Origin: an uncultured Acetatifactor sp.
Lineage (GTDB): Bacteria; Bacillota; Clostridia; Lachnospirales; Lachnospiraceae
Assembly (NCBI GenBank): GCA_948896875.1
Contig: CAQUWW010000001.1
Location: forward strand, 17,229-81,228
DNA: 64,000 bases
Direction: 5' to 3'
A model generated the notes under the pieces. The model ran no database searches. It was not told the DNA's origin and was given only the letters and a program-made list of their open reading frames with translations. The position numbers and the translations under genes were made by a program. Of this stretch, positions 18,067 through 25,600 are shown piece after piece. The stretch's first letter is position 1; each line of letters starts with the position of its first letter.

Positions 18067-19083
18067 TTAAACGTTTCCCTCATAATAGTCCTTCACGGCG
18101 GCAAAGAAGGCATCAATGTTCTCCCATTTGGAGAGAGGGGGAATATCACAGCCGGAAGAGATCACAAAGTTCGGATAACCGCCGCATTTTTCCAGCAGGT
18201 CCAATGTGGCTCTGCGGATGGATTCCGGTGTTCCATTGCAGAATTCCCCGGCCGGGTCCACATTGCCCATGACGACCGTATCCGCCGGGACACGTTCCAG
18301 CATTTTCTTCATATCAATGGCATTACCAAAATGATAAGCGGCTGCTCCTGTCTCCAGAATGGAATCCGCCATATCCACAGTATGGTCTCCACAGTTATGA
18401 TAAATGACCAGAAACCGGTCATCCTGCACCTCATCCACAATCTGCTTTACATAGGGGGAGGAAAACTCTTCCGCAAGGGAGGGGGAGAGCAGGCCTGTCA
18501 CAGGCTCCGCGAGGACCACACCGTCTGCGCCTGCCTGCCTGTAGGCCTTGCAGTATTCTATGATAAAGCGTGTGGTTTTCTCCATCACAGTGTGCACCAA
18601 ATCCGGCTCGTCATAGCAGTCTACCATAATTTCTTCCACATCCAGCAGCCGGGCGGCAAGAGAGAAGGGACCGATGGCACCTGCGAAAACCGGTCTGTCG
18701 GTGATAAGCTTTACGGCCTTTTCAATGGTTTCCACATACAGGCCGCTTCTGGCGCTTCCAACTTCCGGAATTTTCAGAGTCTGTGCTTCCTCCTCGTTGT
18801 TCACAATCCTGCCCACTACCGTGGGAACCTCCCTGTCGCTCACGCGGATTTTGGAACCGAAACACTCGGCTTCCACAGAAAGGTCCATCAGGCTCACTGC
18901 GGCGGCACTGTCCGTATGCTCTGCGATCAGCTGCATTCCTCTGGCCTGACGGTCACTGTCTGATATCAGCTCCTTCACACTGATTCCCAGCAGAGAAACG
19001 GCGGGAAAGGAAAGGATGGGCAATGGCTTTTTCACCGGAGAAAGCCGGAGCTCCTCCAGCCATTTTTTCATATTTCTTTTCAT
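18067..19083 (-). CDS. UroD-family methylcobamide methyltransferase (MtaA/MtbA-like)
   Basis: A 338-residue UroD-fold protein. It has the zinc-ligand pattern of MtaA/MtbA methyltransferases: YHNCGDH near residue 240 and SSGCDIPP near residue 308 (His-x-Cys plus a distal Cys). Other family segments are GAIGPFSLAARL, GADGVVLAEPVTGLLSP and MGNVDPAGEF. Zinc would activate a thiol acceptor for the corrinoid-bound methyl group. It lies directly downstream of the corrinoid protein gene, as in known methyltransferase operons. Bacteria lack coenzyme M in most cases, so the acceptor is probably different (for example tetrahydrofolate via another protein). Confidence 0.85.
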   Translation of the reverse strand: MKRNMKKWLEELRLSPVKKPLPILSFPAVSLLGISVKELISDSDRQARGMQLIAEHTDSAAAVSLMDLSVEAECFGSKIRVSDREVPTVVGRIVNNEEEAQTLKIPEVGSARSGLYVETIEKAVKLITDRPVFAGAIGPFSLAARLLDVEEIMVDCYDEPDLVHTVMEKTTRFIIEYCKAYRQAGADGVVLAEPVTGLLSPSLAEEFSSPYVKQIVDEVQDDRFLVIYHNCGDHTVDMADSILETGAAAYHFGNAIDMKKMLERVPADTVVMGNVDPAGEFCNGTPESIRRATLDLLEKCGGYPNFVISSGCDIPPLSKWENIDAFFAAVKDYYEGNV

Positions 19084-19106
19084 ATCGTATGTTTGTACCC
19101 CTTTCT

Positions 19107-19128
19107 TAAGGAGGCCGGCACCTCCTTT
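19107..19128 (-). promoter_or_regulatory. Short intergenic hairpin between corrinoid and methyltransferase genes
   Basis: AAGGAGG and CCTCCTT form a 7-bp stem with loop CCGGCA in the 66-base gap. The arm resembles a ribosome binding site but is too far from the ATG at 19083 to serve it. It may stabilise the message or tune the two genes differently. Confidence 0.4.
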
Positions 19129-19149
19129 GGAATTATTTCTGAATGGTTC

Positions 19150-19788
19150 TTAAACGGCCGCACATAATTCCACGGCGGCATCCGCTGCGCTGGCGGCATC
19201 CGGAGTATACCTGTCCGCACCGATCTTCCGGCAGTATTCCTCGGTCACAGGCGCGCCTCCGATCATGATTTTCACCTTGTCCCGGATTCCGGCTTCTTCG
19301 GCTTTCTTTACCACCTCTTCCATCACATCCATTGTGGTGGTCAGCAGGGCGGAACAGCAGATTACCTGGCAATTCTGTTCGATTGCTGTGCTGATATAGG
19401 TTTCGGGCTCAACATCCGTACCCAGATCGACAACCTCCAGCCCCTTTCCCTCCATCATCATTTTCACGAGATTTTTGCCGATATCATGGAGATCTCCCTT
19501 CACGGTGCCGATGCAGACTTTGCCGGTGGCTTTGATGCCGGCTTCCTCGATCAGGGGCTTTAACACCTGTGCTCCCATGTTCATTGCCCTGGCCGCCACC
19601 AGAACTTCCGGAACGTATACTTCATTGTTCTTGAACTTTTCTCCGATGATGTTCATGCCGTCCAGCAGACCTTCGTTCAGAATCTGATCTACCGGGATTC
19701 CCTGGTCTACTGCCTGCTGCACAAGCTCCTTTACTACCTTTGCCTTTCCCCTTTGAAGATTTTCGGAAATTTCCGCTAGAAGACCCAT
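19150..19788 (-). CDS. Corrinoid protein (MtaC/MttC-type), internal start
   Basis: A 212-residue cobalamin-binding methyl carrier, if translated from its own ATG, which has a strong AGGAGG about 9 bases upstream. The N-terminal helical cap (about 1-85, VDQILNEGLLDGMNIIGEKFKNNEVYVPEVL) is followed by the B12-binding Rossmann domain. Motifs are DLHDIGKN (DxHxxG; the His ligates cobalt from below), SALLTTTM and GGAPVT. It would shuttle methyl groups between the UroD-family enzymes, with the ASKHA activator rescuing oxidised cobalt. It lies first in the cluster on the minus strand. Confidence 0.88.
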   Translation of the reverse strand: MGLLAEISENLQRGKAKVVKELVQQAVDQGIPVDQILNEGLLDGMNIIGEKFKNNEVYVPEVLVAARAMNMGAQVLKPLIEEAGIKATGKVCIGTVKGDLHDIGKNLVKMMMEGKGLEVVDLGTDVEPETYISTAIEQNCQVICCSALLTTTMDVMEEVVKKAEEAGIRDKVKIMIGGAPVTEEYCRKIGADRYTPDAASAADAAVELCAAV

Positions 19789-20718
19789 CTGTCTTTCTCC
19801 TCCTTTATTTACTGATTTTTTCTGCGTATTCGCCCGATACTGGCTGGGCGTCATGGAAAACTGTGATTTGAACAGACGATAAAAGGACGGCAAATCCTTC
19901 AGCCCGCATTCATATACAATCTGCTCATTTGTCATCTGCGTCTCTGCCAGGAGCCGGCAGGCCTGATTCAGACGCACGCTGCGAAGATATTCGTGGAAAT
20001 GCCCTCCTGTGTCCCGATGGAACAGTTTGCTGAGGTGGGACTTGCTGACAAAAAGAGAATCCGCAATTTTTTCCAGAGTCAGATTTTTGTCCGAATAGCG
20101 CTCCATCACGGTACGCATGGCAGAGGAGACAAGCATCCTGTCCTTTGGCTGCACAGGACACAGACTGCGGGATTCTTCCAGATACCGTTCCATGGTAATC
20201 AGAAGGACTGTCAGATGCGCCTTCACCGCATCCTTCCATTCCGGATTTTTCTCCCTGATTTCACTTTCCAGCATCTGATAGATACGCTCCACATTCTCCA
20301 GAGAGCGATTCTTTAAGGATGCACAGGCTGTCAGAATATCCTCGTTGAAGACGCCGTAGCAGTAGCGGGGACTGTCTGGAGCGGACAATTCGCCGTCGAA
20401 CCAGTCTCCCACATCAAAAAGCAGGCTTCGCACTGTGAAGGCTTCCTCCTTTTTCCCTCTGAAATATCCATGAGGCACATCGGCATTGATGATACAGACA
20501 TCGCCTTTTCTGCAGTGGAGCACTTTATTCCACGCACAGAGAACACCGGATCCTTCCGTCACAATACTGATTTCCACAAATTCATGGAAATGCAGATGGG
20601 ACAGGGAAAAATCCGGTCGAAATACTTTCTCACAATGGAAAGTATCCTGATAGATGGGATTCTCCTTCAACCATTCGTCTTTGCTCTGCTTCGTGGGCTG
20701 GCCATCAGGGTAAATCAC
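19150..20718 (-). CDS. AraC-family regulator fused in frame to a corrinoid (B12-binding) protein
   Basis: A 522-residue open frame. Residues 1-310 are an AraC regulator: a cupin-like sensor (HLHFHEFVEISIVTEGSG, KGDVCIINADVPHGYF) and two helix-turn-helix units near residues 200-295 (LTLEKIADSLFVSKSHLSKLF, IVYECGLKDLPSFYRLFK). Residues 311-522 are a complete corrinoid protein. The junction KKSVNKGGERQM is encoded by what looks like an intergenic region: an A6 run, then AAAGGAGG, then the ATG at 19788. One added base in the A6 run (19816-19821) would end AraC at a TAA touching the ribosome binding site. The fusion may be real, a slippage-controlled readthrough or a sequencing artefact. The start is GTG at 20718 because AGGAGG lies 7 bases before it; a frame extension to 20745 has none. 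Confidence 0.75.
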   Translation of the reverse strand: MIYPDGQPTKQSKDEWLKENPIYQDTFHCEKVFRPDFSLSHLHFHEFVEISIVTEGSGVLCAWNKVLHCRKGDVCIINADVPHGYFRGKKEEAFTVRSLLFDVGDWFDGELSAPDSPRYCYGVFNEDILTACASLKNRSLENVERIYQMLESEIREKNPEWKDAVKAHLTVLLITMERYLEESRSLCPVQPKDRMLVSSAMRTVMERYSDKNLTLEKIADSLFVSKSHLSKLFHRDTGGHFHEYLRSVRLNQACRLLAETQMTNEQIVYECGLKDLPSFYRLFKSQFSMTPSQYRANTQKKSVNKGGERQMGLLAEISENLQRGKAKVVKELVQQAVDQGIPVDQILNEGLLDGMNIIGEKFKNNEVYVPEVLVAARAMNMGAQVLKPLIEEAGIKATGKVCIGTVKGDLHDIGKNLVKMMMEGKGLEVVDLGTDVEPETYISTAIEQNCQVICCSALLTTTMDVMEEVVKKAEEAGIRDKVKIMIGGAPVTEEYCRKIGADRYTPDAASAADAAVELCAAV

Positions 20719-20810
20719 TTTTCTCCTCCTGCCGCAATGATACACTGCTGTTCTCAGCTGCCATATATTACCGCATTTTCAGTGTACTACAAAAGAGAAG
20801 GAAATGTAAT

Positions 20811-20824
20811 ATGGTAATATTGCC
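20811..20824. promoter_or_regulatory. Palindrome upstream of the AraC-corrinoid gene
   Basis: TGGTAATATTGCCA is a near-perfect inverted repeat about 93 bases before the GTG. Nearby on the minus strand TTGTAG and TAATAT are spaced 16 bases apart and could be a promoter. It may be an operator for the regulator itself. Confidence 0.3.
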
Positions 20825-20867
20825 ATTTGTCCCAACCCACGGAAACAAAACCATATAAAACCACAGA

Positions 20868-21905
20868 TTACCGGGCCGTTTCGGACTCCAGCTTTATGGG
20901 AATCTCATAGAGAACTTCATAACTGTCATCCAGGATTTCGCCGTAGGGGGATGACTTCATGTTGCTGCGGATGACTTTCAGGATCAGCTGTGTCCCCATG
21001 GTATCCGGTTTGGTATACCAGTAGCCGTTTACATCATTATCTTCATAGAGATAGACGGTGTAATCATTGCCCAGCTCATCAGACAGAATAAAGCTATATT
21101 CATCCCCAGTGTGTCCGATGGTGGCGCAGTCAATGAACAGAGTCACATAGAGGGCGGATTCCTGAACACGGTTTACTGTGATTGTGTGTTCTCCGAATTC
21201 GTAAGACTCATTGATATCCCAGCTTCTGCCTGTGAAGCAGGATACAGGGGTAAAGGTGCTGGTAAAGCCTTCTCCGCCGTTTGAGTAGAGGAGGCTTACA
21301 GTCAGCTCTTCCCCGACCAGGTCTCTGCCGTCCACCTGTTCCAGATCAATGCAATAGAGCAGGGTCATCGCCGTGTCATTGGACGCATCATCGGAATAAA
21401 TCTGTGTGTGCAGTCCTTTTGTATATTCCGACTGGCATAGTACGGTATCGCCTTCTGTAATATAGAAGAACCATGGTAAAAAATAGGTGTGGAAGGAGCC
21501 GTCCCGGGCTTCCTCCAGGCCGCTCCAGTCGAAGGTATAGCTTAACAGCAGATACCGGTCTTCCACAACGGCGCTGTTCAGGGTGGCAATGACGTCGTCA
21601 CATTCCTGAGTATCGCCTATGTGTACGGCATATTGGGATTCGATTTCGTCAAAATTCTGCATAATGACGCGGATTTCATTGGCACGATGGGAGAGGAAGT
21701 GGCCGATAATCGGAATTGCGGCCAGACTGACGCTGCCCAGGAGTATGACTAATGTGGCGGCCAGCACAAGGGACAGCCGCAATTTGGCACGTCGGGGTCG
21801 CCGGGTCGCCGATTTCGCCGTTTGTGTATCCAGGTATTCCAGGATGTAGCGCTCGTCAACTTCTCCTATTTTGTCCAATAACTGTTCCTGCTTTTTTCTA
21901 TTCAT
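20868..21905 (-). CDS. DUF4179-type membrane protein, probable anti-sigma factor
   Basis: A 345-residue protein with a basic cytoplasmic N-terminus (about 1-42), one transmembrane helix (about 43-66, LSLVLAATLVILLGSVSLAA) and a large extracytoplasmic beta-rich domain. This matches DUF4179 proteins encoded directly after ECF sigma genes. The ATG overlaps the sigma stop codon by four bases (ATGA), so the two are translated together. By analogy it would hold the sigma factor inactive until an envelope signal arrives. The signal is unknown. Confidence 0.8.
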   Translation of the reverse strand: MNRKKQEQLLDKIGEVDERYILEYLDTQTAKSATRRPRRAKLRLSLVLAATLVILLGSVSLAAIPIIGHFLSHRANEIRVIMQNFDEIESQYAVHIGDTQECDDVIATLNSAVVEDRYLLLSYTFDWSGLEEARDGSFHTYFLPWFFYITEGDTVLCQSEYTKGLHTQIYSDDASNDTAMTLLYCIDLEQVDGRDLVGEELTVSLLYSNGGEGFTSTFTPVSCFTGRSWDINESYEFGEHTITVNRVQESALYVTLFIDCATIGHTGDEYSFILSDELGNDYTVYLYEDNDVNGYWYTKPDTMGTQLILKVIRSNMKSSPYGEILDDSYEVLYEIPIKLESETAR

Positions 21906-22456
21906 ATGGCAATTCCTCTTTCTTCCAGTTTACTTTTCAGCTTCTTCCGCATTCTGGTGAGGCGGATGTTGATGGTATTCTTAGTCACGTTGTTGTGCTC
22001 CGCCAGAGACTCTATGGACTCAAGGGCAAAGTAACGCCCCATGAAGATCAGCCTGTCTTCCGGGGACAGCTCGGCCAGGAAACTGTCAATGGCTTCCCGC
22101 AGCAGATCTCCATCTTCGTCAGGTGCGGTGTTATCCGGGATACAGTCCTCCAGTTCGTCCAGCGCCACCAGATAGACGCCTCCTCCGCGCTTTTTTGCCG
22201 TCAGACGGCGGATACGGTCCACGGCCCGCCGCCTGGTCAACATGGCGGCATAGGAGGCCAACGACGCCGGACGCTTTGGCGGGATGGTATTCCAGATGTC
22301 CAACAGCGCATCATTTACACATTCCTCCACATCCTGGAGTGTGGGCAGAATCCGTCCGGCAAAATTTTTCAGCAATCTGCCGTACCGGCGGATGATTTCG
22401 TCCAGAGCGGATTCTCTGCGCTCCATGAGCAGAGTGATGATTTCGGTATCTTCCAT
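21902..22456 (-). CDS. ECF-type sigma-70 family RNA polymerase sigma factor
   Basis: A 184-residue sigma factor. Region 2 (about 15-90) contains EIIRRYGRLLKNFAGRIL, DVEECVNDALLDIWNTIP and YAAMLTRRRAVDRIRRL. Region 4 (about 125-178) contains LSPEDRLIFMGRYFALESIESLAEHNNVTKNTINIRLTRMRKKL. There are no regions 1 or 3, as in ECF sigmas. It follows GAAAGGAAAAACCT. It is coupled to the DUF4179 partner and divergent from the AAA-ATPase gene at 22642. ECF sigmas usually activate their own promoter; CGATTTAAT with GAAAGTTTCTC upstream (22503-22542, minus strand) is a weak candidate. Confidence 0.92.
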   Translation of the reverse strand: MEDTEIITLLMERRESALDEIIRRYGRLLKNFAGRILPTLQDVEECVNDALLDIWNTIPPKRPASLASYAAMLTRRRAVDRIRRLTAKKRGGGVYLVALDELEDCIPDNTAPDEDGDLLREAIDSFLAELSPEDRLIFMGRYFALESIESLAEHNNVTKNTINIRLTRMRKKLKSKLEERGIAI

Positions 22457-22641
22457 AGGTTTTTCCTTTCGTTTATTCAGATTGGCCCGGCCGGACCGCC
22501 TTCTATCTATTAAATCGGAAAAATGGAGAGAAACTTTCGTGGAATTAAGAAAGAATGAGGTTTTATTTGCATAATAAGGGAATATGGGCTAAAATAATTT
22601 TAAGGAAGGACCATAAGCCATGTAAGACAGGAGGCCGCCTG

Positions 22642-24219
22642 ATGGGGAATTATTTGAATCCGGGGAATGAAACTTTCTATAAGATGGTAAATTCCGAGAT
22701 TTATATAGACAAAACCGGTTTACTGAAATATACGAATAAAGTGATGAATACCATGCAGGGCTATTTGTGCGTAAGCCGGCCCAGGCGTTTTGGAAAGTCT
22801 ATGGCGGCTGCGATGCTGACGGCATATTACAGCTGTGAATGCGATTCCAGGGATTTGTTTTCTCCTTATGAGATTGCCGGAAGTGAAGATTTTGAAAAGT
22901 ATCTGAATCAATATAATACAATCTTCCTGAATATGCAGGAATTTATGAGTCAGAGCAGGGATATGGACGGGATGCTGGATTTGATCCGAAGAAGTGTGTT
23001 ATGGGATCTGATTGAGAAATATCCGGACATCCGTTATTTCGATAATACAAATCTGGTGAGGAGTATGCAGGATATTTATGCCGGAACCAGATGCCCTTTT
23101 GTGATTATCATTGATGAGTGGGACTGTGTGTTTCGAAAGTATAAGACGGAGAAAGAAGTACAGGAGCGCTATCTTGATTTCCTGCGGGAGCTGATGAAAG
23201 ATAAGGGATATATTCATCTCGCTTATATGACAGGAATCCTTCCAATAAAGAAATATGGTACGCATTCTGCCTTGAATATGTTTGATGAGTTTACCATGAT
23301 TGACCCGGGGCCTCTGGCTTCCTATGTGGGGTTTACGGAAGGGGAAGTCCGGAAACTTTGTGAACAGTATGGGATGGAGATGGAGGAAGTGAAGAGCTGG
23401 TATGACGGATATTCTTTTGAAACGGAAGTGTCTGTCTATAGTCCAAAGTCTGTGGTCAGCTGTATGCGCTTTGGCAGAATTGGAAATTACTGGAATCAGA
23501 CGGAGACCTTTGAAGCCTTGAAAGTTTATATAGATATGGACTATGACGGTTTGCGGGAAGATGTGTTGAGTATGATTGCCGGAGAGAAGGTGCCTGTAAA
23601 TACGGGAAGCTTTACCAATGATATGGCAACCTTCCGAACAGAGGATGACATCCTTACCCTGTTGATTCATCTGGGGTATCTTGGATATGATTCTCTGGAG
23701 AAAAGTGTATTTATTCCCAACAGTGAAGTGCGATCCGAATATGTGAATGCGGTATCCGTATCAGATTGGGGTGAAATCTCGAGAGCCTTGAAGAATTCGG
23801 CGGACACGTTGAAGGCCTTATGGCAGAAACAGCCCGGGCTGGTTGAGGAGAGTATGAAGGAAGCACATTTTGAAACGTCTCATATCCAGTACAATGAGGA
23901 AAATGCTTTGAGCTATACCATTTCACTTGCTTTGTACGCGGCAAGGAATTTTTATACCATACACAGGGAGATGGCCGGAGGCAAGGGATTTGCAGATCTT
24001 GTATTTATTCCCCGGAGACGCTATCAGGACAAACCTGCGCTGGTAGTGGAGCTGAAATGGGACCGGAATGCCCGGGGCGCTCTGGAACAGATTAAGACAA
24101 AAGGATATTGTAGAAGCCTGGAGGAATATCATGGTAATCTTCTGCTGGTAGGAGTGAACTATGACCGAAAGACCAAAGAGCACGAATGCGTGATTGAAGA
24201 ATATGTGGTAAATGCCTGA
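22642..24219 (+). CDS. AAA-ATPase_like / PD-(D/E)XK (DUF1703) protein, copy 2
   Basis: A 525-residue paralogue of the 4422-6023 product. It has the same opening (GNYLNPGN), SRPRRFGKS Walker A variant, IIIDEWD Walker B, AYMTGILPIKKYGTHSALN, WYDGY and the C-terminal nuclease core GFADLVFI...ALVVELKWD. The start at 22642 follows ACAGGAGG; an upstream extension to 22555 has no ribosome binding site. The two copies are diverged, lie in different contexts and share no flanking sequence that I can see, so they are not a recent duplication. The function is unassigned. Confidence 0.85.
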   Translation: MGNYLNPGNETFYKMVNSEIYIDKTGLLKYTNKVMNTMQGYLCVSRPRRFGKSMAAAMLTAYYSCECDSRDLFSPYEIAGSEDFEKYLNQYNTIFLNMQEFMSQSRDMDGMLDLIRRSVLWDLIEKYPDIRYFDNTNLVRSMQDIYAGTRCPFVIIIDEWDCVFRKYKTEKEVQERYLDFLRELMKDKGYIHLAYMTGILPIKKYGTHSALNMFDEFTMIDPGPLASYVGFTEGEVRKLCEQYGMEMEEVKSWYDGYSFETEVSVYSPKSVVSCMRFGRIGNYWNQTETFEALKVYIDMDYDGLREDVLSMIAGEKVPVNTGSFTNDMATFRTEDDILTLLIHLGYLGYDSLEKSVFIPNSEVRSEYVNAVSVSDWGEISRALKNSADTLKALWQKQPGLVEESMKEAHFETSHIQYNEENALSYTISLALYAARNFYTIHREMAGGKGFADLVFIPRRRYQDKPALVVELKWDRNARGALEQIKTKGYCRSLEEYHGNLLLVGVNYDRKTKEHECVIEEYVVNA

Positions 24220-24240
24220 CCAGTTTGTCGGACGGGGATG

Positions 24241-24265
24241 ATAGAGTTCGCGAAGCGATTTCTAT
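24241..24265. repeat. Imperfect hairpin after the AAA-ATPase gene
   Basis: ATAGAGTTCGC and GCGATTTCTAT pair over 11 positions with two mismatches around a GAA loop. It lies between 24219 and the deacetylase start. It resembles the AATAGA hairpins in layout and in its GCGAAGCG centre but is not clearly the same family. Confidence 0.4.
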
Positions 24266-24307
24266 AAACATTATTAATATGCTGAAAAAGAAAGCGAGGG
24301 TACCATT

Positions 24308-25147
24308 ATGGGAATTGTTAGTATGCGGTTTCCGGGAGGGAAGAAAAGAGCTCTGACCTTGAGCTATGACGACGGTGTGGAGCAGGACGTGCGCTTGATT
24401 GACATTATGAAAAAGCATGGCCTGAAGGGAACCTTTAACATCAACAGCGGACAGTATGCGCCGGAGGGAAAGACCTGGCCGGAGGGAACCATTCACAGAA
24501 GGATGTCCAAAAAGATGTGCCAGGAGCTGTATGGGAACAGCGGCATGGAGGTGGCGGTTCATGGACTGAACCACCCGTGGCTGGAGCAGCTGCCGGAAAA
24601 TCTGTGTACTTATGAAGTTCTGCAGGACCGCATGAACCTGGAGGCAGAGTATGGCGGAATGGTCAGGGGTATGGCTTATCCTTTTGGCACTTACAATGAT
24701 TCTGTGGTGGATACCTTGAAGTGCTGCGGCATTGCGTATTCCAGGACTGTGGAATCCACGGAGAAGTTTGACATTCCAAAGGACTGGCTGAGAATGCCGG
24801 CTACCTGCCATCACAATAATCCCAGATTAATGGAGTTGGCTCATGCGTTTGTGGAAAATCCGTTCCCATTCGCTCCGGGGCTCTTCTATCTGTGGGGTCA
24901 TAGCTATGAATTTGAGGCCAATGATAATTGGCAGGTGATAGAAGAATTTGCAGAATTCATGGGAAATCGGGATGACATATGGTACGCTACCAATATTGAG
25001 GTTTATGATTACATAGCTGCTTACCATCAGCTGATATTCAGTATGGACCAGAAGAAGGTTTATAATCCTACCTATACAACACTGTATTTCAGGATGAATA
25101 TGCATGATTACAGTGTGAAGCCGGGGGAGACGCTTATCTGTGAATAG
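24308..25147 (+). CDS. Polysaccharide deacetylase family protein (NodB-like)
   Basis: A 279-residue cytoplasmic-looking protein (no signal peptide). It shows the NodB motifs: LTLSYDDGV (the Asp pair, usually TFDDG), VAVHGLNH (the H-x3-H metal site) and MAYPFGTYND. This carbohydrate esterase 4 fold removes acetyl groups from glycans or acts on related amides. The lack of a signal peptide suggests an intracellular oligosaccharide substrate. It is followed by a rho-independent terminator, so it is probably monocistronic, and it marks the start of the glycan region. Confidence 0.85.
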   Translation: MGIVSMRFPGGKKRALTLSYDDGVEQDVRLIDIMKKHGLKGTFNINSGQYAPEGKTWPEGTIHRRMSKKMCQELYGNSGMEVAVHGLNHPWLEQLPENLCTYEVLQDRMNLEAEYGGMVRGMAYPFGTYNDSVVDTLKCCGIAYSRTVESTEKFDIPKDWLRMPATCHHNNPRLMELAHAFVENPFPFAPGLFYLWGHSYEFEANDNWQVIEEFAEFMGNRDDIWYATNIEVYDYIAAYHQLIFSMDQKKVYNPTYTTLYFRMNMHDYSVKPGETLICE

Positions 25148-25152
25148 TTATC

Positions 25153-25194
25153 AAAAAAGGTCGGGAATCTGGCAACAGGTTCCCGACCTTTTTT
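25153..25194 (+). terminator. Rho-independent terminator after the deacetylase gene
   Basis: AAAAAAGGTCGGGAA pairs with TTCCCGACCTTTTTT around a short loop, ending in a T-run. The A-run on the left arm would let it also work on the minus strand. Confidence 0.9.
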
Positions 25195-25202
25195 GTTCAT
25201 GA

Positions 25203-25235
25203 CAATAGAATCCTCGCAAAGCGTGGATTCTATTG
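25203..25235. repeat. Hairpin of the CAATAGAxxATCC family, copy 2
   Basis: Perfect 11-bp arms CAATAGAATCC / GGATTCTATTG around an 11-base loop. The flanks TTCATGA and TGTTGC match the copy at 8547-8581. Confidence 0.75.
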
Positions 25236-25274
25236 TTGCATAATCCGCACAGGAGAAAAATCCTATAATAAAAA

Positions 25275-25586
25275 TGTATACAAAAACAAAATTTTTGCAA
25301 AAATGAAAAAATATATTGTATACAAAAATAAAATATGGCGAGTAAGAGATAAAGTGGAATGAAAGAGCAGATATAGTAAAAATAGACAAAAAAGAGGCAC
25401 AAAAACTGGGAAATATTATGTATAGACACAGGATAAAATGGGCGTTACAATAGAAATACATTCATGCAGGCATCCAAAACAAGAAAAGGAAGAATGTGTG
25501 AGAAAATAAAAATTGTATACAAAATATGGAAAAGCAAGGAGAAAATACCAAATCAAGAAAATGCGCTTGATTCCAAAATGTATACA
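25275..25586. promoter_or_regulatory. Four TGTATACA palindromes upstream of the solute-binding gene (GntR-type operators)
   Basis: The 453-base gap before 25601 is AT-rich and holds TGTATACA at 25275-25282, 25317-25324, 25514-25521 and 25579-25586. The second and third are the longer TTGTATACAA. The last touches the AAGGAGG ribosome binding site. The Bacillus GntR operator is built on TTGTATACAA, and a FadR-type GntR regulator is encoded at 42681. A fifth copy lies at 30468-30475 before the permease gene. Repression by that regulator is inferred. Confidence 0.65.
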
Positions 25587-25600
25587 AAAGAAGGAGGAAG

